From the NCBI RefSeq assembly GCF_000420665.1, contig NZ_ATVJ01000001.1, positions 2,179,588-2,243,587 of the forward strand: a stretch of DNA of 64,000 nucleotides, read 5' to 3'. Numbering within the stretch: the stretch's first letter is position 1; each line of letters starts with the position of its first letter. The DNA comes from Ponticaulis koreensis DSM 19734 (GTDB lineage Bacteria; Pseudomonadota; Alphaproteobacteria; Caulobacterales; Hyphomonadaceae). The translations under genes were made by a program, and so were the position numbers. This document shows, piece by piece, positions 29,357-38,801 of the stretch. A model generated the notes under the pieces. The model saw only the letters and a list, made by a program, of their open reading frames with translations, did not search any database and was not told the DNA's origin.

Positions 29357-30583
29357 ATGTCTGCAACTAAATACGCAGTTTCAGCGCTCCCGTTCATCGC
29401 GCTCGCATTTGTTTCACCAATGGCTGCGGCTCAAGACGAGCCGACAGCTTTTGAAACTGCATTATCGGAAACAAAGCCAATCTTTCAGGCGCGCCTCCGT
29501 TATGAGGGCGTGGATCAGACCGGTTTTGCGAATGACGCCGATGCACTTACATATCGTTTCCGTGCAGGGCTTGAGACTGGCGCGTTTTTCGACACCAAGT
29601 TTCTTCTCGAATTCGACCACATTGACGACCTTGTCGATGACTTCAACTCGACAACAAACGGCAACACTGCCTTTCCAGTCGTTGCGGATCCTCAAGCAAC
29701 TGAACTCAATCGTCTCCAACTGACAAACACCAGCCTGCCAGACACGACAGTCACGCTGGGTCGTCAGCGCATTATTCTGGACGACTCCCGCTTTGTGGGG
29801 AATGTCGGTTGGCGTCAGAACGAACAGACGTTTGACGGATTGCGCGTTCAAAATCAGTCACTAGGTGAGCTCAAGCTGGATGTCAGCTATGTGAACCAGG
29901 TGAATCGAATCTTCGGTGACGAGTCTGCTGCAGGGCGCTGGGAAGGTGACATCACGCTTGTGAATGCATCACATCCGACGCCTCTCGGAAATCTTACGGG
30001 ATTTGCGTACTTTCTTGATATGGATGGCGCGGCGACGGGTGTTTCTTCCCATACGCTTGGTGCGCGCCTGAATGGGAGTCAGGAGCTGGGCGAGGGGCGT
30101 CTGGCGTATGCTGTGTCATATGCAAATCAGACCGATTATGGTTCCAGCCCGTTTGATTATAGCGCCGATTACTACACGCTCGACGCACGATACTCTGTAA
30201 ATTCCTTCACTTTCGGCGGCGGTATCGAAACCCTTGGCGGCGACGCGCAGCGTGCTTTCCAAACGCCTCTTGCGACGCTTCATAAGTTTCAGGGTTGGTC
30301 CGATAAATTTTTGGTCACGCCGGTGAATGGTGTGGAAGATATTTATGCAACTATGGCATATCGCGCTGGTGAAGTTGGTTTTCTGAACGCGTTAAACCTC
30401 TCAGCCACCTATCATGACCTCTCTGCAGACGTTGGCGGGATGGATTATGGCAGCGAGCTGGACCTCGTGGCGTCCGCACGGGTCGGTGATGTGAATGTCA
30501 CGCTGAAATTTGCAGACTACAGCTCTGACGGTTTTGCGACCGATACTTCAAAACTATGGATCCAATTTGACTTCGCTCTCTGA
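29357..30583 (+). CDS. Outer-membrane beta-barrel porin (alginate-export-like)
   Basis: A 408-residue outer-membrane protein. It has a signal peptide ending near AAAQDEP and many short amphipathic beta strands. It includes repeated R/Y-rich segments such as QARLRYEGVDQTG and LGRQRIILDDSRFVGNVGW, and a C-terminal strand ending WIQFDFAL with a terminal hydrophobic pattern. This is the alginate-export/porin type, often seen with nitrate genes. ATG 29357 follows TGAGGA by eight bases. Position in front of nasT-nasS suggests a passive entry route for nitrate or another anion rather than alginate. Confidence 0.75.
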   Translation: MSATKYAVSALPFIALAFVSPMAAAQDEPTAFETALSETKPIFQARLRYEGVDQTGFANDADALTYRFRAGLETGAFFDTKFLLEFDHIDDLVDDFNSTTNGNTAFPVVADPQATELNRLQLTNTSLPDTTVTLGRQRIILDDSRFVGNVGWRQNEQTFDGLRVQNQSLGELKLDVSYVNQVNRIFGDESAAGRWEGDITLVNASHPTPLGNLTGFAYFLDMDGAATGVSSHTLGARLNGSQELGEGRLAYAVSYANQTDYGSSPFDYSADYYTLDARYSVNSFTFGGGIETLGGDAQRAFQTPLATLHKFQGWSDKFLVTPVNGVEDIYATMAYRAGEVGFLNALNLSATYHDLSADVGGMDYGSELDLVASARVGDVNVTLKFADYSSDGFATDTSKLWIQFDFAL

Positions 30584-30629
30584 TCACGACGAACAAATCA
30601 AGCCGGTACAGCAGGGGGCCACGAAAGTG

Positions 30630-31235
30630 GCGCCTCTGCGCGTACTGCTGATCGACGACGACCCGGAGCGGGCCAACATTGTAGAGGTTGGTCTGTCTGA
30701 AAACGCGGTCGTGCACATTGTTTCACACATTCACGGGCGCACGCTTCTGGATGAGATTGCGAGCATCACACCGGACGTAATCATTATGGATTGTGAATCG
30801 CCCGATCGCGATACCATCGAAAGTCTTCGCATGGTGGCTCAGTCCAATCCGAAGCCCATTGTGATGTTTGTCGAGGAAGAAGGCTCGGCCCAGATGAACG
30901 AAGCGATTGAGGCAGGGGTGAGTGCCTACGTAATTGACGGCCTCACGCCCAAACGCGTGAAGCCTCTGATCGAAACCGCTATTGCTCGTTTCAAGCATAT
31001 GGATAGCCTGCGCAGTGAATTGCGCAAAACTAAAGAAGATCTCGCTGCGCGAAAGACGATCGAGCGTGCCAAAGGCTTGCTGATGCAACACCATGGCATG
31101 ACAGAGGATCAGGCCTTCGCGTCCATGCGGACTATGTCGCAACAACAGGGCAAGCCTTTGAAAGATGTCGCTGAAAGCGTGCTGACTATCATTGGAATGC
31201 TTGCCGGTACGACCGGAAAGGCGAATACGCCATGA
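30630..31235 (+). CDS. nasT: NasT-type ANTAR response regulator / antiterminator
   Basis: NasT binds nascent leader RNA of nitrate genes and blocks termination; NasS holds it inactive until nitrate binds. The protein has a CheY-like receiver (VLLIDDDPERANIV, then the acceptor-region IIMDCESPDRDT) and a C-terminal ANTAR domain (ARKTIERAKGLLMQHHGMTE and AFASMRTMSQQ). I start at GTG 30630, preceded by GGGGG, giving 201 residues as in known NasT. An earlier ATG at 30510 would overlap the porin by 74 bases. It overlaps nasS by four bases, so the two proteins are made together. Confidence 0.85.
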   Translation, partial: APLRVLLIDDDPERANIVEVGLSENAVVHIVSHIHGRTLLDEIASITPDVIIMDCESPDRDTIESLRMVAQSNPKPIVMFVEEEGSAQMNEAIEAGVSAYVIDGLTPKRVKPLIETAIARFKHMDSLRSELRKTKEDLAARKTIERAKGLLMQHHGMTEDQAFASMRTMSQQQGKPLKDVAESVLTIIGMLAGTTGKANTP

Positions 31236-32515
31236 CAAAACAGCAGCTGAATATTGGCTTTGTGCCGCTGACGGACTGCGTGACGATTGCCGCAGCGCAG
31301 GAGCGTGGGATTTTTCTGGCCAATGGCCTTGAAGTAAAGCTGAAGCGCTTTGTGTCCTGGGCGGCGATGCGCGATGCGCTTGGCACAGGTGCGATAGATG
31401 CGGCGCAAATGCTCTCACCTATGGTCGTTGCGTCTGCTGCGGGCCTCGGCCCGTTCCCTCGGGAGTTTACCTCCGCTTTCACCATCAATCTGAACGGCAA
31501 TGCGATTACCGTATCTACATCGTTGTTTGAGCAGATGTCGCAGATCGCACCTGAGACGATTACGCGACGCCCGATGTCAGCCTATGCGCTTAAGCAAGTC
31601 ATAGACAGGCGCCGTGACGAAGGTCGCCGCAAACTCGTTTTCGCGCATGTTTATAATCACTCCATGCACGCGCTTGAGCTAAAATACTGGCTCGCATCTG
31701 CCGGAATTTCGCCGGAAACGGATATCGAGATTGTCGTCATTCCGCCATCTCTCATGGTCGACGCGCTCGCCTCTGGCCAGATCGACGGTTATTGCGTTGG
31801 CGAACCGTGGAATAACAAGGCGGTTGTCGCTGGCATTGGTCGAACCGTAATCACGTCCGGGGAAATCTGGTCGAATGGTCCGGAAAAGGTGCTGGCGGTT
31901 CGCAAAGCATGGGCCGAAGAAAATGAGACAGTGCATCTGGCGCTTGTCTCCGCTATGCTTGAGGCTTCTGCATGGGTCGACGAAATGAACAACCGGTTGA
32001 CCGCGGCACAGATTGTCTCCGGTCCTGATTATGTGAATGTCCCGTTTGATGAGATTGTCGGTTCTCTGACCGGCAGGAACCGGCAGACGGGTGGCGAACT
32101 GCGTATGGATATGCCGGACTTCAACGTATTTCATAGATACGCGGCTAACTTCCCCTGGCGGTCTCACGCAAAGTGGATTCTGTCCCAGCTGATCCGATGG
32201 GGAGATTTGCCTGATAGTCTTGATGTGGATTTTGTCGCGGCTCAGGCTTTTCTGCCGGACGTTTATCGCAAAGCCGCAGGCGCAATGGGCGTAGCTTGTC
32301 CGTCGGCAGACGAAAAAGTCGAAGGCGGCCACCAGCATGCATGGTTACTGACTGATGCGACTGCTCCGCTCGCTATGGGGTGCGATCAGTTTATGGATGG
32401 CCGGATTTTCGACCCATCGAATCTTGATGGTTATCTAGCGGGCTTTTCTGTCCGCCATGTAGAAAGCCGACTTGGCGAAAGTGACCGGCAGCAGGTTTCC
32501 AGCATAGCAGTTTAA
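31232..32515 (+). CDS. nasS: NasS-type nitrate sensor (NrtA-like, cytosolic)
   Basis: A 427-residue protein related to the nitrate-binding protein NrtA but without a signal peptide, as expected for NasS. It binds nitrate in the cytosol and releases NasT. The N-terminus has IGFVPLTDCVTIAAAQERG; the nitrate-site region includes NLNGNAITVS and [14 protein letters not shown]. The last motif is nearly identical in the transport protein NrtA of the same cluster. The overlap with nasT and the missing export signal decide between sensor and transporter. Convergent with cobA across a perfect hairpin. Confidence 0.9.
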   Translation: MTKQQLNIGFVPLTDCVTIAAAQERGIFLANGLEVKLKRFVSWAAMRDALGTGAIDAAQMLSPMVVASAAGLGPFPREFTSAFTINLNGNAITVSTSLFEQMSQIAPETITRRPMSAYALKQVIDRRRDEGRRKLVFAHVYNHSMHALELKYWLASAGISPETDIEIVVIPPSLMVDALASGQIDGYCVGEPWNNKAVVAGIGRTVITSGEIWSNGPEKVLAVRKAWAEENETVHLALVSAMLEASAWVDEMNNRLTAAQIVSGPDYVNVPFDEIVGSLTGRNRQTGGELRMDMPDFNVFHRYAANFPWRSHAKWILSQLIRWGDLPDSLDVDFVAAQAFLPDVYRKAAGAMGVACPSADEKVEGGHQHAWLLTDATAPLAMGCDQFMDGRIFDPSNLDGYLAGFSVRHVESRLGESDRQQVSSIAV

Positions 32516-32520
32516 AAGGT

Positions 32521-32550
32521 CGGGTCAGGCGAGTTCGGAGGCCTGACCCG
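32521..32550. terminator. Bidirectional terminator between nasS and cobA
   Basis: CGGGTCAGGC at 32521-32530 pairs perfectly with GCCTGACCCG at 32541-32550 around a 10-base loop, six bases after the nasS stop. The hairpin covers the cobA stop codon. Stem length and convergent position suggest it ends transcription from both sides. T-runs are not strong. Confidence 0.6.
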
Positions 32551-33274
32551 TATCCGCTATCGACGCGCTCAATGGATAGCGGATAAGTAGGATGGCGGGA
32601 TTTTTCACCGCATGTTCACGTGCGTCCATGGCAAGACGGTCGAGACGCGAAGAAACGTGCCGGACGTTTGGCTTTCCTGCATTCTCAATCCAGTCGCATT
32701 GCAAAGAACCGGGAACGCCCTTCGCCATAAGCGCCGTCTGAATGCGCCAGCTTTGCGCCACGCTCATATAGAAGGCTGCACAAACGCCCGGGCGAACGAC
32801 AGAGCACCAATCAGGGTCTTTGCCATCTTTTGAAGATTTTCCTGTCGTAACAACAAAGCTCTGAAGTTCGGCCCTCTCGGTGATCGGTATGGACCATTCA
32901 GAAGCCGCAGCCAGAGCCGATGTTACACCCGGGACCATCTCGATTTCAGCGTCCTTGGAAACCGCGATTGCCAGTTCTTCGGAAGCTCGGCCGAACACCA
33001 TGGGATCACCTGATTTCAGGCGTGCGACGGTCAGACCCTGTGAGAGCGCTTCAGAAATTCGGGCATTGATATCGACTTGTTGACGGCCTCCGTCTCCGCA
33101 ACCTTTTCCAACATATTCGAGGGTGCTGTCAGAGCTTGCGAATGACAGAACTTCCGGGTCTACAAGGCGATCGTATAGGATGAGGTCTGCAGTTTTGATC
33201 CGCTGAATAGCGCGTAGTGTAAGCAGGTCCGCTGCTCCGGGGCCGCATCCGATAAGAGTGAGTTTACCTTTCAT
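32525..33274 (-). CDS. cobA: Uroporphyrinogen-III C-methyltransferase (SUMT)
   Basis: SUMT makes precorrin-2, the precursor of sirohaem used by the nitrite reductase NirB. The 249-residue protein begins GKLTLIGCGPGAADLLTLRA, with LILYDRLVDPEVL, SGDPMVFGRA and EMVPGVTSALAA as the usual methyltransferase signatures. I start at ATG 33274, four bases after the nasA stop and after GGAGTAAGG. It is last in the nrtA-to-cobA operon, matching its job of supplying sirohaem. It lacks the CysG N-terminal dehydrogenase and ferrochelatase half. Confidence 0.92.
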   Translation of the reverse strand: MKGKLTLIGCGPGAADLLTLRAIQRIKTADLILYDRLVDPEVLSFASSDSTLEYVGKGCGDGGRQQVDINARISEALSQGLTVARLKSGDPMVFGRASEELAIAVSKDAEIEMVPGVTSALAAASEWSIPITERAELQSFVVTTGKSSKDGKDPDWCSVVRPGVCAAFYMSVAQSWRIQTALMAKGVPGSLQCDWIENAGKPNVRHVSSRLDRLAMDAREHAVKNPAILLIRYPLSASIADTGQASELA

Positions 33275-33278
33275 TGCC

Positions 33279-35978
33279 TTACTCCGCTGCGATGCTTGCT
33301 GGCGTGGATGGGGGAGCTTTTGCTGCCGCTGCACGGAGCAGGGCCCGCAGTTCAGGCTTGCATGAGCCGCATGTTGTGCCTGCGCCTGTTGCAGCACCAA
33401 TGCCCTCAGCGCTTTGCGCCCCTTTACTAATCGCGTCTTCAATCTGATTTACGCCGACGCCGTTACATGAGCAGACGAGTCTACCCGTACTTTCTCCCGA
33501 AGGCGGACGACCGGCGAGAATGCCCAAGCGAATTTCGGGGGTGATGTTTGTTGTAAGCAGGGAAGAGAGCCAGGCGCGATCAGCGACCACCGGACCACTT
33601 TCGGACAGAGTGATGAAGAGTTCCAGCCTGTCTGCTTCAAACATCGCTGCAGCGTGCTGTCCGTCATGCGTTCTGAACGTGATGGCGGTGTCCGCGGCGA
33701 TTTTATGAATCACCTTGTCTGCTGGTTCAGATCCCGCGATTTCATAGCGGAATCCTTCAGTGGATGTTGCAACAGCCCAGTAGTCAAGGGCATTCAGAAT
33801 GTCGTTACACAGAGGTTTGCGAGAGACCAGGAAACCATACCAAGCGGGTGAAACTGGGTTGATGGCTATGGTGCCGTGCTTGGATTCAGGCTGGCCTGAG
33901 ACGGGGTCGGTATTCGGCGCGATCAGCGCATCAACGCGCGCGGCAGAGCTGTTAGCCGCTGACCAGTGCATCGGGACGAATACAGATTTGCGTTGCATTC
34001 GTTCGGTTATCAGCACCCTTAACACCGCTTCACCAAAGGTGTTGGAGATGCGGGCAAGTGAAGCGGCCGTCAGGCCCAGCTTTTCTGCATCTTCCGGGTG
34101 GATCTCCACATATGGCTCAGCGATGTGCCCGGATAGCGTGGAAGATTTTCCGGTGCGGGTCATAGTATGCCAATGATCACGGACGCGACCAGTGTTGAGG
34201 ATAAAAGGTAAGTCGTCTGACGGGAGCGAGGCCGGCGCGGCGAATTCTGTCGCAACGAAACGCGCCTTATGGTCTTGCGTGTAGAAATGGCCGTCCTGAA
34301 AGAACCGGTGATCTGAACCGGTATTGTCCTCGCCGTGACGAGGTGCGTCTCCAGCGGGAGCTGGCCATTGGAACGGCTCTAGTGCGTCGTAATCAGGATC
34401 ACTTGTGTTGGCATACGCGCCGATGTCAAAGTCACGCAGTCCGTCATTCTCGTAAGCAGAGAGAGCGGCATATTCCCGGAAAATAGCCGCCGGTCCGCTG
34501 AAATCGAAGCCGTCATGGCCCAGCCGCTTACCAAGATCGCACAACGCCCACCAGTCGTGACGCGCTTCGCCAGGTGGTTTCAAAAAGCTGCGTTGGCGGG
34601 AAATACGGCGTTCCGAATTTGTGACGGTGCCAGTTTTTTCTCCCCATGTGGTCGCTGGCAGAACAACATCCGCCAGCGCGACTGTATCTGATGTAGTCGC
34701 GACATCGGAGACCACGACGAGCGGGCAGGCGGCGAGCGCGGCCTTTAGCTTGTCGGCGTTCGGGAGGGAAACCACGGGATTGGTCGCCATGATCCAGATC
34801 GCTTTGATCTGGCCGCTCTGGACAGCGTCAAACATCTCCACGGCTTTAAGGCCCGGACCGCTGGCGATACGCGGTGCCTTCCAGAAGCGTTCTACGCGAA
34901 TGATATCTTCCGGAACGAAATCCATATGGCAGGCAAGCTGGTTGGCGAGGCCGCCGACTTCGCGCCCACCCATAGCATTGGGCTGGCCTGTGACGGAAAA
35001 CGGACCCATGCCTGGTTTGCCAATCCGGCCAGTCACAAGATGACAATTGATAATGGAATTGACCTTGTCCGAGCCTGCGGAGGATTGGTTGACGCCCTGA
35101 GAGTAGACGGTGACGGTTCGCTCGTTTGCGGCAAAAAGCTCGAAGAATGTCTGCAGATCACTTTCGGACAAGCCGGTGAGTTTGGCTGTTTGCAGTAAGG
35201 TGAATTCGCCGGCTATGGAAAGCGCATCGGCGTAACCATTCGTATGTGTTTCGATGAAACGTTCGTCACGAGCCGCGCTCTCTGACAGATAATGAAACAG
35301 CGCATTGAAAAGCGCTACGTCCGCACCCGGGGTTATGGCAAGGTGAAGGTCTGCGCCATCCGTTGTTGCCGTCTGGCGTGGGTCGATGATGACCAGCTTT
35401 GTGCCACGCTTTTCACGCGCCGACTGAATGCGCTGATAGAGAACGGGGTGGCACCAGGCCAGATTGCTGCCGACCATCAGGATCAGGTCGGCTTCTTCGA
35501 GGTCCTCGTAACAGCCCGGAACTGTATCAGTGCCGAAGGCGCGCTTATGACCTGCCACTGACGAGGCCATGCAAAGGCGCGAATTCGTGTCGATATTGGA
35601 CGAACCGATAAAGCCCTTCATCAGCTTGTTGGCAACGTAATAGTCTTCGGTCAGGATTTGCCCTGACACGTAGAAGGCGACACTGTCCGGACCGTGCTGG
35701 CGGATGGCATCGAGGAACCCGCGCGCCACCTCGTCCATTGCGTCCTCCCACGAAGCTCTTTGCCCTTTGATCTCCGGATAGAGAATCCGGTCCTTCAGCC
35801 CCAGCGTTTCACCGAGCGCAGAGCCTTTCACGCACAGCCGTCCATAATTGGACGGGTGATCGGGATCCCCGCGAACGATCGCGCTCTCACCATCAGCTGA
35901 TGGCTGAACAAGAACACCGCATCCTACGCCACAGTATGGGCAGGTTGTGGCTATCTCTCTGTTCACTTTCTCGGTCAT
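33279..35978 (-). CDS. nasA: Assimilatory nitrate reductase catalytic subunit
   Basis: A roughly 899-residue molybdoenzyme reducing nitrate to nitrite in the cytosol. An N-terminal CPYCGVGCG motif and GRLCVKG bind a [4Fe-4S] cluster, and SRLCMASSV near residue 140 supplies the likely Mo-binding Cys. The MGD-binding domains follow (ATNPVVSLPNAD, VVVSDVATTSDT). A C-terminal BFD-like domain (VCSCNGVGVNQIEDAISKG ... CGSCKPEL) can hold a [2Fe-2S] cluster, which suggests electrons arrive through a ferredoxin-type partner. The true start is ATG 35978; upstream frame extension is non-coding. It lies between nirD and cobA. Confidence 0.95.
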   Translation of the reverse strand: MTEKVNREIATTCPYCGVGCGVLVQPSADGESAIVRGDPDHPSNYGRLCVKGSALGETLGLKDRILYPEIKGQRASWEDAMDEVARGFLDAIRQHGPDSVAFYVSGQILTEDYYVANKLMKGFIGSSNIDTNSRLCMASSVAGHKRAFGTDTVPGCYEDLEEADLILMVGSNLAWCHPVLYQRIQSAREKRGTKLVIIDPRQTATTDGADLHLAITPGADVALFNALFHYLSESAARDERFIETHTNGYADALSIAGEFTLLQTAKLTGLSESDLQTFFELFAANERTVTVYSQGVNQSSAGSDKVNSIINCHLVTGRIGKPGMGPFSVTGQPNAMGGREVGGLANQLACHMDFVPEDIIRVERFWKAPRIASGPGLKAVEMFDAVQSGQIKAIWIMATNPVVSLPNADKLKAALAACPLVVVSDVATTSDTVALADVVLPATTWGEKTGTVTNSERRISRQRSFLKPPGEARHDWWALCDLGKRLGHDGFDFSGPAAIFREYAALSAYENDGLRDFDIGAYANTSDPDYDALEPFQWPAPAGDAPRHGEDNTGSDHRFFQDGHFYTQDHKARFVATEFAAPASLPSDDLPFILNTGRVRDHWHTMTRTGKSSTLSGHIAEPYVEIHPEDAEKLGLTAASLARISNTFGEAVLRVLITERMQRKSVFVPMHWSAANSSAARVDALIAPNTDPVSGQPESKHGTIAINPVSPAWYGFLVSRKPLCNDILNALDYWAVATSTEGFRYEIAGSEPADKVIHKIAADTAITFRTHDGQHAAAMFEADRLELFITLSESGPVVADRAWLSSLLTTNITPEIRLGILAGRPPSGESTGRLVCSCNGVGVNQIEDAISKGAQSAEGIGAATGAGTTCGSCKPELRALLRAAAAKAPPSTPASIAAE

Positions 35979-36013
35979 GGATTGCTCGATCGAAATCTTA
36001 TGAGACAGGGAGA

Positions 36014-36355
36014 TCAGGACGCCATGGCGAGGCGTAAATGCACGCGTCCGCCATCGCGAACTTCCGCCGGAAAGGTGCGTATCTGACCTTCGTCTCCACC
36101 TTGAGCTTTGCCAGTCGACAGATCGTAGACCCAGTTGTGCAGAGGGCACGTGACCGCACAGTCGTGCACGATGCCCTCGCTCAACGGGCCACCTTTGTGC
36201 GCACAGCTGTTCTCGACAGCATATACACGGTCGTCTGACGTTCTGAAGATGGCAATCTTCATTCCGTCCTTCTCCAGTCGACGTGACCCACGAACCGGAA
36301 TGTCGGACAGCTCGCAGATGTCGAACCAACGTTCAAAAGGTGCCATTCCATCCAT
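36014..36355 (-). CDS. nirD: Nitrite reductase small subunit / Rieske ferredoxin (NirD/NasG-like)
   Basis: A 113-residue Rieske-fold protein. It keeps the full cluster-binding pattern: SCAHKGGPLSEG (C-x-H) and CPLHNW (C-x-x-H). Many NirD proteins have lost these residues. The retained ligands make it like Paracoccus NasG, a ferredoxin that carries electrons between NirB and the nitrate reductase. ATG 36355 follows GGAGTAAAAGG; a second ATG (36346) is close by. It sits between nirB (4-base gap) and nasA, as expected for such a carrier. Confidence 0.88.
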   Translation of the reverse strand: MDGMAPFERWFDICELSDIPVRGSRRLEKDGMKIAIFRTSDDRVYAVENSCAHKGGPLSEGIVHDCAVTCPLHNWVYDLSTGKAQGGDEGQIRTFPAEVRDGGRVHLRLAMAS

Positions 36356-36359
36356 CCTT

Positions 36360-38801
36360 TTACTCCACCAGTTCGAGCGTCTTGAATTCGTGCGCATCGA
36401 CTTTTCCTGATGCGCGCTCAGCCCAAGGGTCGTCCTGTGAGAATTGCTGTGCGTATTTGAAGCGCTCGAAGAGAGCTTTACGGTTTTCGACGTCATCGAC
36501 GATGAGCTCATGGACTTTTTCTGCGCCGCCAATTCGGGCTGTCCATTTATAGATTCGCTCAAGGTAAAAGCCCTGTTCGCGATAGGCCTGCAAAACAGCA
36601 GCGCACATCTCGATGGCTTCTTCTTCGGTCGTAACGGTCGTCAGGTGATCGGTTGCCCGAACTTCCATACCTGCGGCGCCCGCAATGTGAATCTGATAGC
36701 CGGAATCCACGCAGACGACGCCAATATCCTTACAGGTGGCCTCTGCGCAGTTGCGTGGGCAGCCTGAAACAGCCAGCTTCACTTTGTGTGGCGTCCAGGA
36801 GCCCCACATCAGCTTTTCTAGCTTGATGCCAAGGCCCGTGGAGTCCTGCGTACCAACACGGCACCATTCAGACCCAACGCAGGTTTTCACCGTACGAAGC
36901 GATTTGCCATAAGCGTGTCCTGAGACCATGCCCGCGGCATTGAGATCCGCCCATACGCCCGGAAGGTCTTCCTTCTTCACGCCGAGCATGTCGATCCGCT
37001 GACCACCCGTATATTTGACCATTGGAATGTCATACTTATCGACTACGTCCGCCACAGCGCGAAGTTCTGCTGCGGTCGTCACGCCGCCCCAGGCACGAGG
37101 CACGACTGAATAGGTACCGTCTTTCTGGATGTTGGCGTGCACCCGCTCGTTAATGAAGCGTGACTGGTTGTCGTCGACATATTCTCCCGGCCAGCTGGCG
37201 AGTAGATAGAAGTTGAGTGCAGGTCGACACTTTGCGCAGCCGCAAGACGTCTTCCAGCCAAGTTCCTGCATGACGGCAGGAATAGATTTCAGTTCTTTAG
37301 CGATGATCAGACGACGGACTTCGTCATTCCCGAACTCCGTACAGTCGCAGACAGTCTTTTTAGCGGAGGCGTCAAATGCATCGCCAAGCTTCAGGGCGAG
37401 GAGGCTTTCGACGAGACCTGTACAGGTGCCGCACGAAGATGAGGCTTTCGTGCATTGGCGAACTCCCTGCAGGTCGGTCAGTTCGTTTTTATCAATGGCG
37501 TTGAGAATCTGCCCTTTGGAGATGCCGTTACAACCGCAGATCTCTGCCTCATCCGGCAAGGCTGCAACGGCCGCCATAGGGTCCAGGGGGGACCCTCCAG
37601 CGAAGTTCTGTCCGAAGATAAGCGTAGCGCGCTCATCTGCATCGATTTCTTCGCCTTTTTTGATTTTATCGAAGAACCAGGCTCCGTCCGCGGTCTCGCC
37701 ATACAGGACCGCGCCGATGAGGCGGTTGTCCTGAAGTACGAGGCGTTTGTAGATCCCTTGAGCCGGATCTCGGAAGACGATCTCATCGCGGCCTTCGCCA
37801 TCTGCGAAGTCGCCTGCTGAAAACAGGTCGACGCCTGTGACTTTCAGCTTGGTAGACGTCTCAGCGTGAGCAAATGCAGCTTCAGCATCGTTGGTCAGGG
37901 CGCGGGCGCAAATGCGAGCTTGTTCGTACAGCGGTGCAACAAGGCCGTAGCAATTGCCTTCAAACTCAACGCATTCGCCTACTGAATAAATGTCAGGATC
38001 GGATGTTCGCATCTGGCAATCGACCAGAATCCCGCGATTGACGTCGAGACCTGCGTCCTTGGCCAGTTGAGCGCTTGGACGGATGCCCACAGCCATCACA
38101 ACAATGCTTGCGTCGATCTCTGTGCCGTCTTCAAGACGCACGCCCTCGACTTTTCCATCGCCGTAGATTTCTTTCGTATTGGCTCCCGTCCGGATGTCGA
38201 TACCGCGACTGGAGAGTTCCTTCTCGAGGAGGTAACCAGCGGCTGGATCGAGCTGACGCTCCATGAGCGTTGGCATCAGGTGGATGACTGTCACATCCAT
38301 TCCACGAAGCTTGAGCCCAGCTGCAGCTTCAAGACCGAGCAGGCCTCCGCCGATCACGACGGCTCGTCCGCCTTTTGCTGCTGCGTTCAACATCTTGTTC
38401 ACGTCATCAAGGTCGCGATATGCGAGCACGCCGGGCAGATCATGGCCTGGAACCGGAATGATGAATGGCGTGGAGCCTGTGGCGATCAGAAGGTTGTCAT
38501 ACCCTTCGATCACACCGCCATCAGAACGAACGGTTTTGTTCTCGCGGTCTATCGAAACGACCTTCTCGCCGGCATGTAGTGTGACGTTGTTCGCTTCATA
38601 CCAGGCTTCGTCATGGATAATGATATCTTCGTATTTGCTCTCCCCGGAGAGGACGGGTGACAACATGATCCTGTTATAGTTCACACGCGGCTCGGCGTTG
38701 AAAATGGTTACGTCGAACTGGCCCGGCGCGGTTTCGAACAGAGTTTCCAGAACTTTGCCCGGTGCCATACCGTTACCAACGACGACAAGTTTCTTAGTCA
38801 T
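36360..38801 (-). CDS. nirB: Nitrite reductase (NAD(P)H) large subunit
   Basis: A 813-residue sirohaem enzyme reducing nitrite to ammonium with NAD(P)H. An FAD-binding start (VVVGNGMAPGKVLETL), an NAD-binding GGGLLGLEAA near residue 150, two BFD-like Cys sets (CGCNGISKGQ and CDCTEF ... CGCAKC) and the ferredoxin-sirohaem domain follow in order. The last has TCVGSEWCRVG and SGCPRNCAEATC, binding the coupled [4Fe-4S]-sirohaem. The start overlaps the stop of the transporter ATPase gene by one base. Assignment is firm. Confidence 0.96.
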   Translation of the reverse strand: MTKKLVVVGNGMAPGKVLETLFETAPGQFDVTIFNAEPRVNYNRIMLSPVLSGESKYEDIIIHDEAWYEANNVTLHAGEKVVSIDRENKTVRSDGGVIEGYDNLLIATGSTPFIIPVPGHDLPGVLAYRDLDDVNKMLNAAAKGGRAVVIGGGLLGLEAAAGLKLRGMDVTVIHLMPTLMERQLDPAAGYLLEKELSSRGIDIRTGANTKEIYGDGKVEGVRLEDGTEIDASIVVMAVGIRPSAQLAKDAGLDVNRGILVDCQMRTSDPDIYSVGECVEFEGNCYGLVAPLYEQARICARALTNDAEAAFAHAETSTKLKVTGVDLFSAGDFADGEGRDEIVFRDPAQGIYKRLVLQDNRLIGAVLYGETADGAWFFDKIKKGEEIDADERATLIFGQNFAGGSPLDPMAAVAALPDEAEICGCNGISKGQILNAIDKNELTDLQGVRQCTKASSSCGTCTGLVESLLALKLGDAFDASAKKTVCDCTEFGNDEVRRLIIAKELKSIPAVMQELGWKTSCGCAKCRPALNFYLLASWPGEYVDDNQSRFINERVHANIQKDGTYSVVPRAWGGVTTAAELRAVADVVDKYDIPMVKYTGGQRIDMLGVKKEDLPGVWADLNAAGMVSGHAYGKSLRTVKTCVGSEWCRVGTQDSTGLGIKLEKLMWGSWTPHKVKLAVSGCPRNCAEATCKDIGVVCVDSGYQIHIAGAAGMEVRATDHLTTVTTEEEAIEMCAAVLQAYREQGFYLERIYKWTARIGGAEKVHELIVDDVENRKALFERFKYAQQFSQDDPWAERASGKVDAHEFKTLELVE

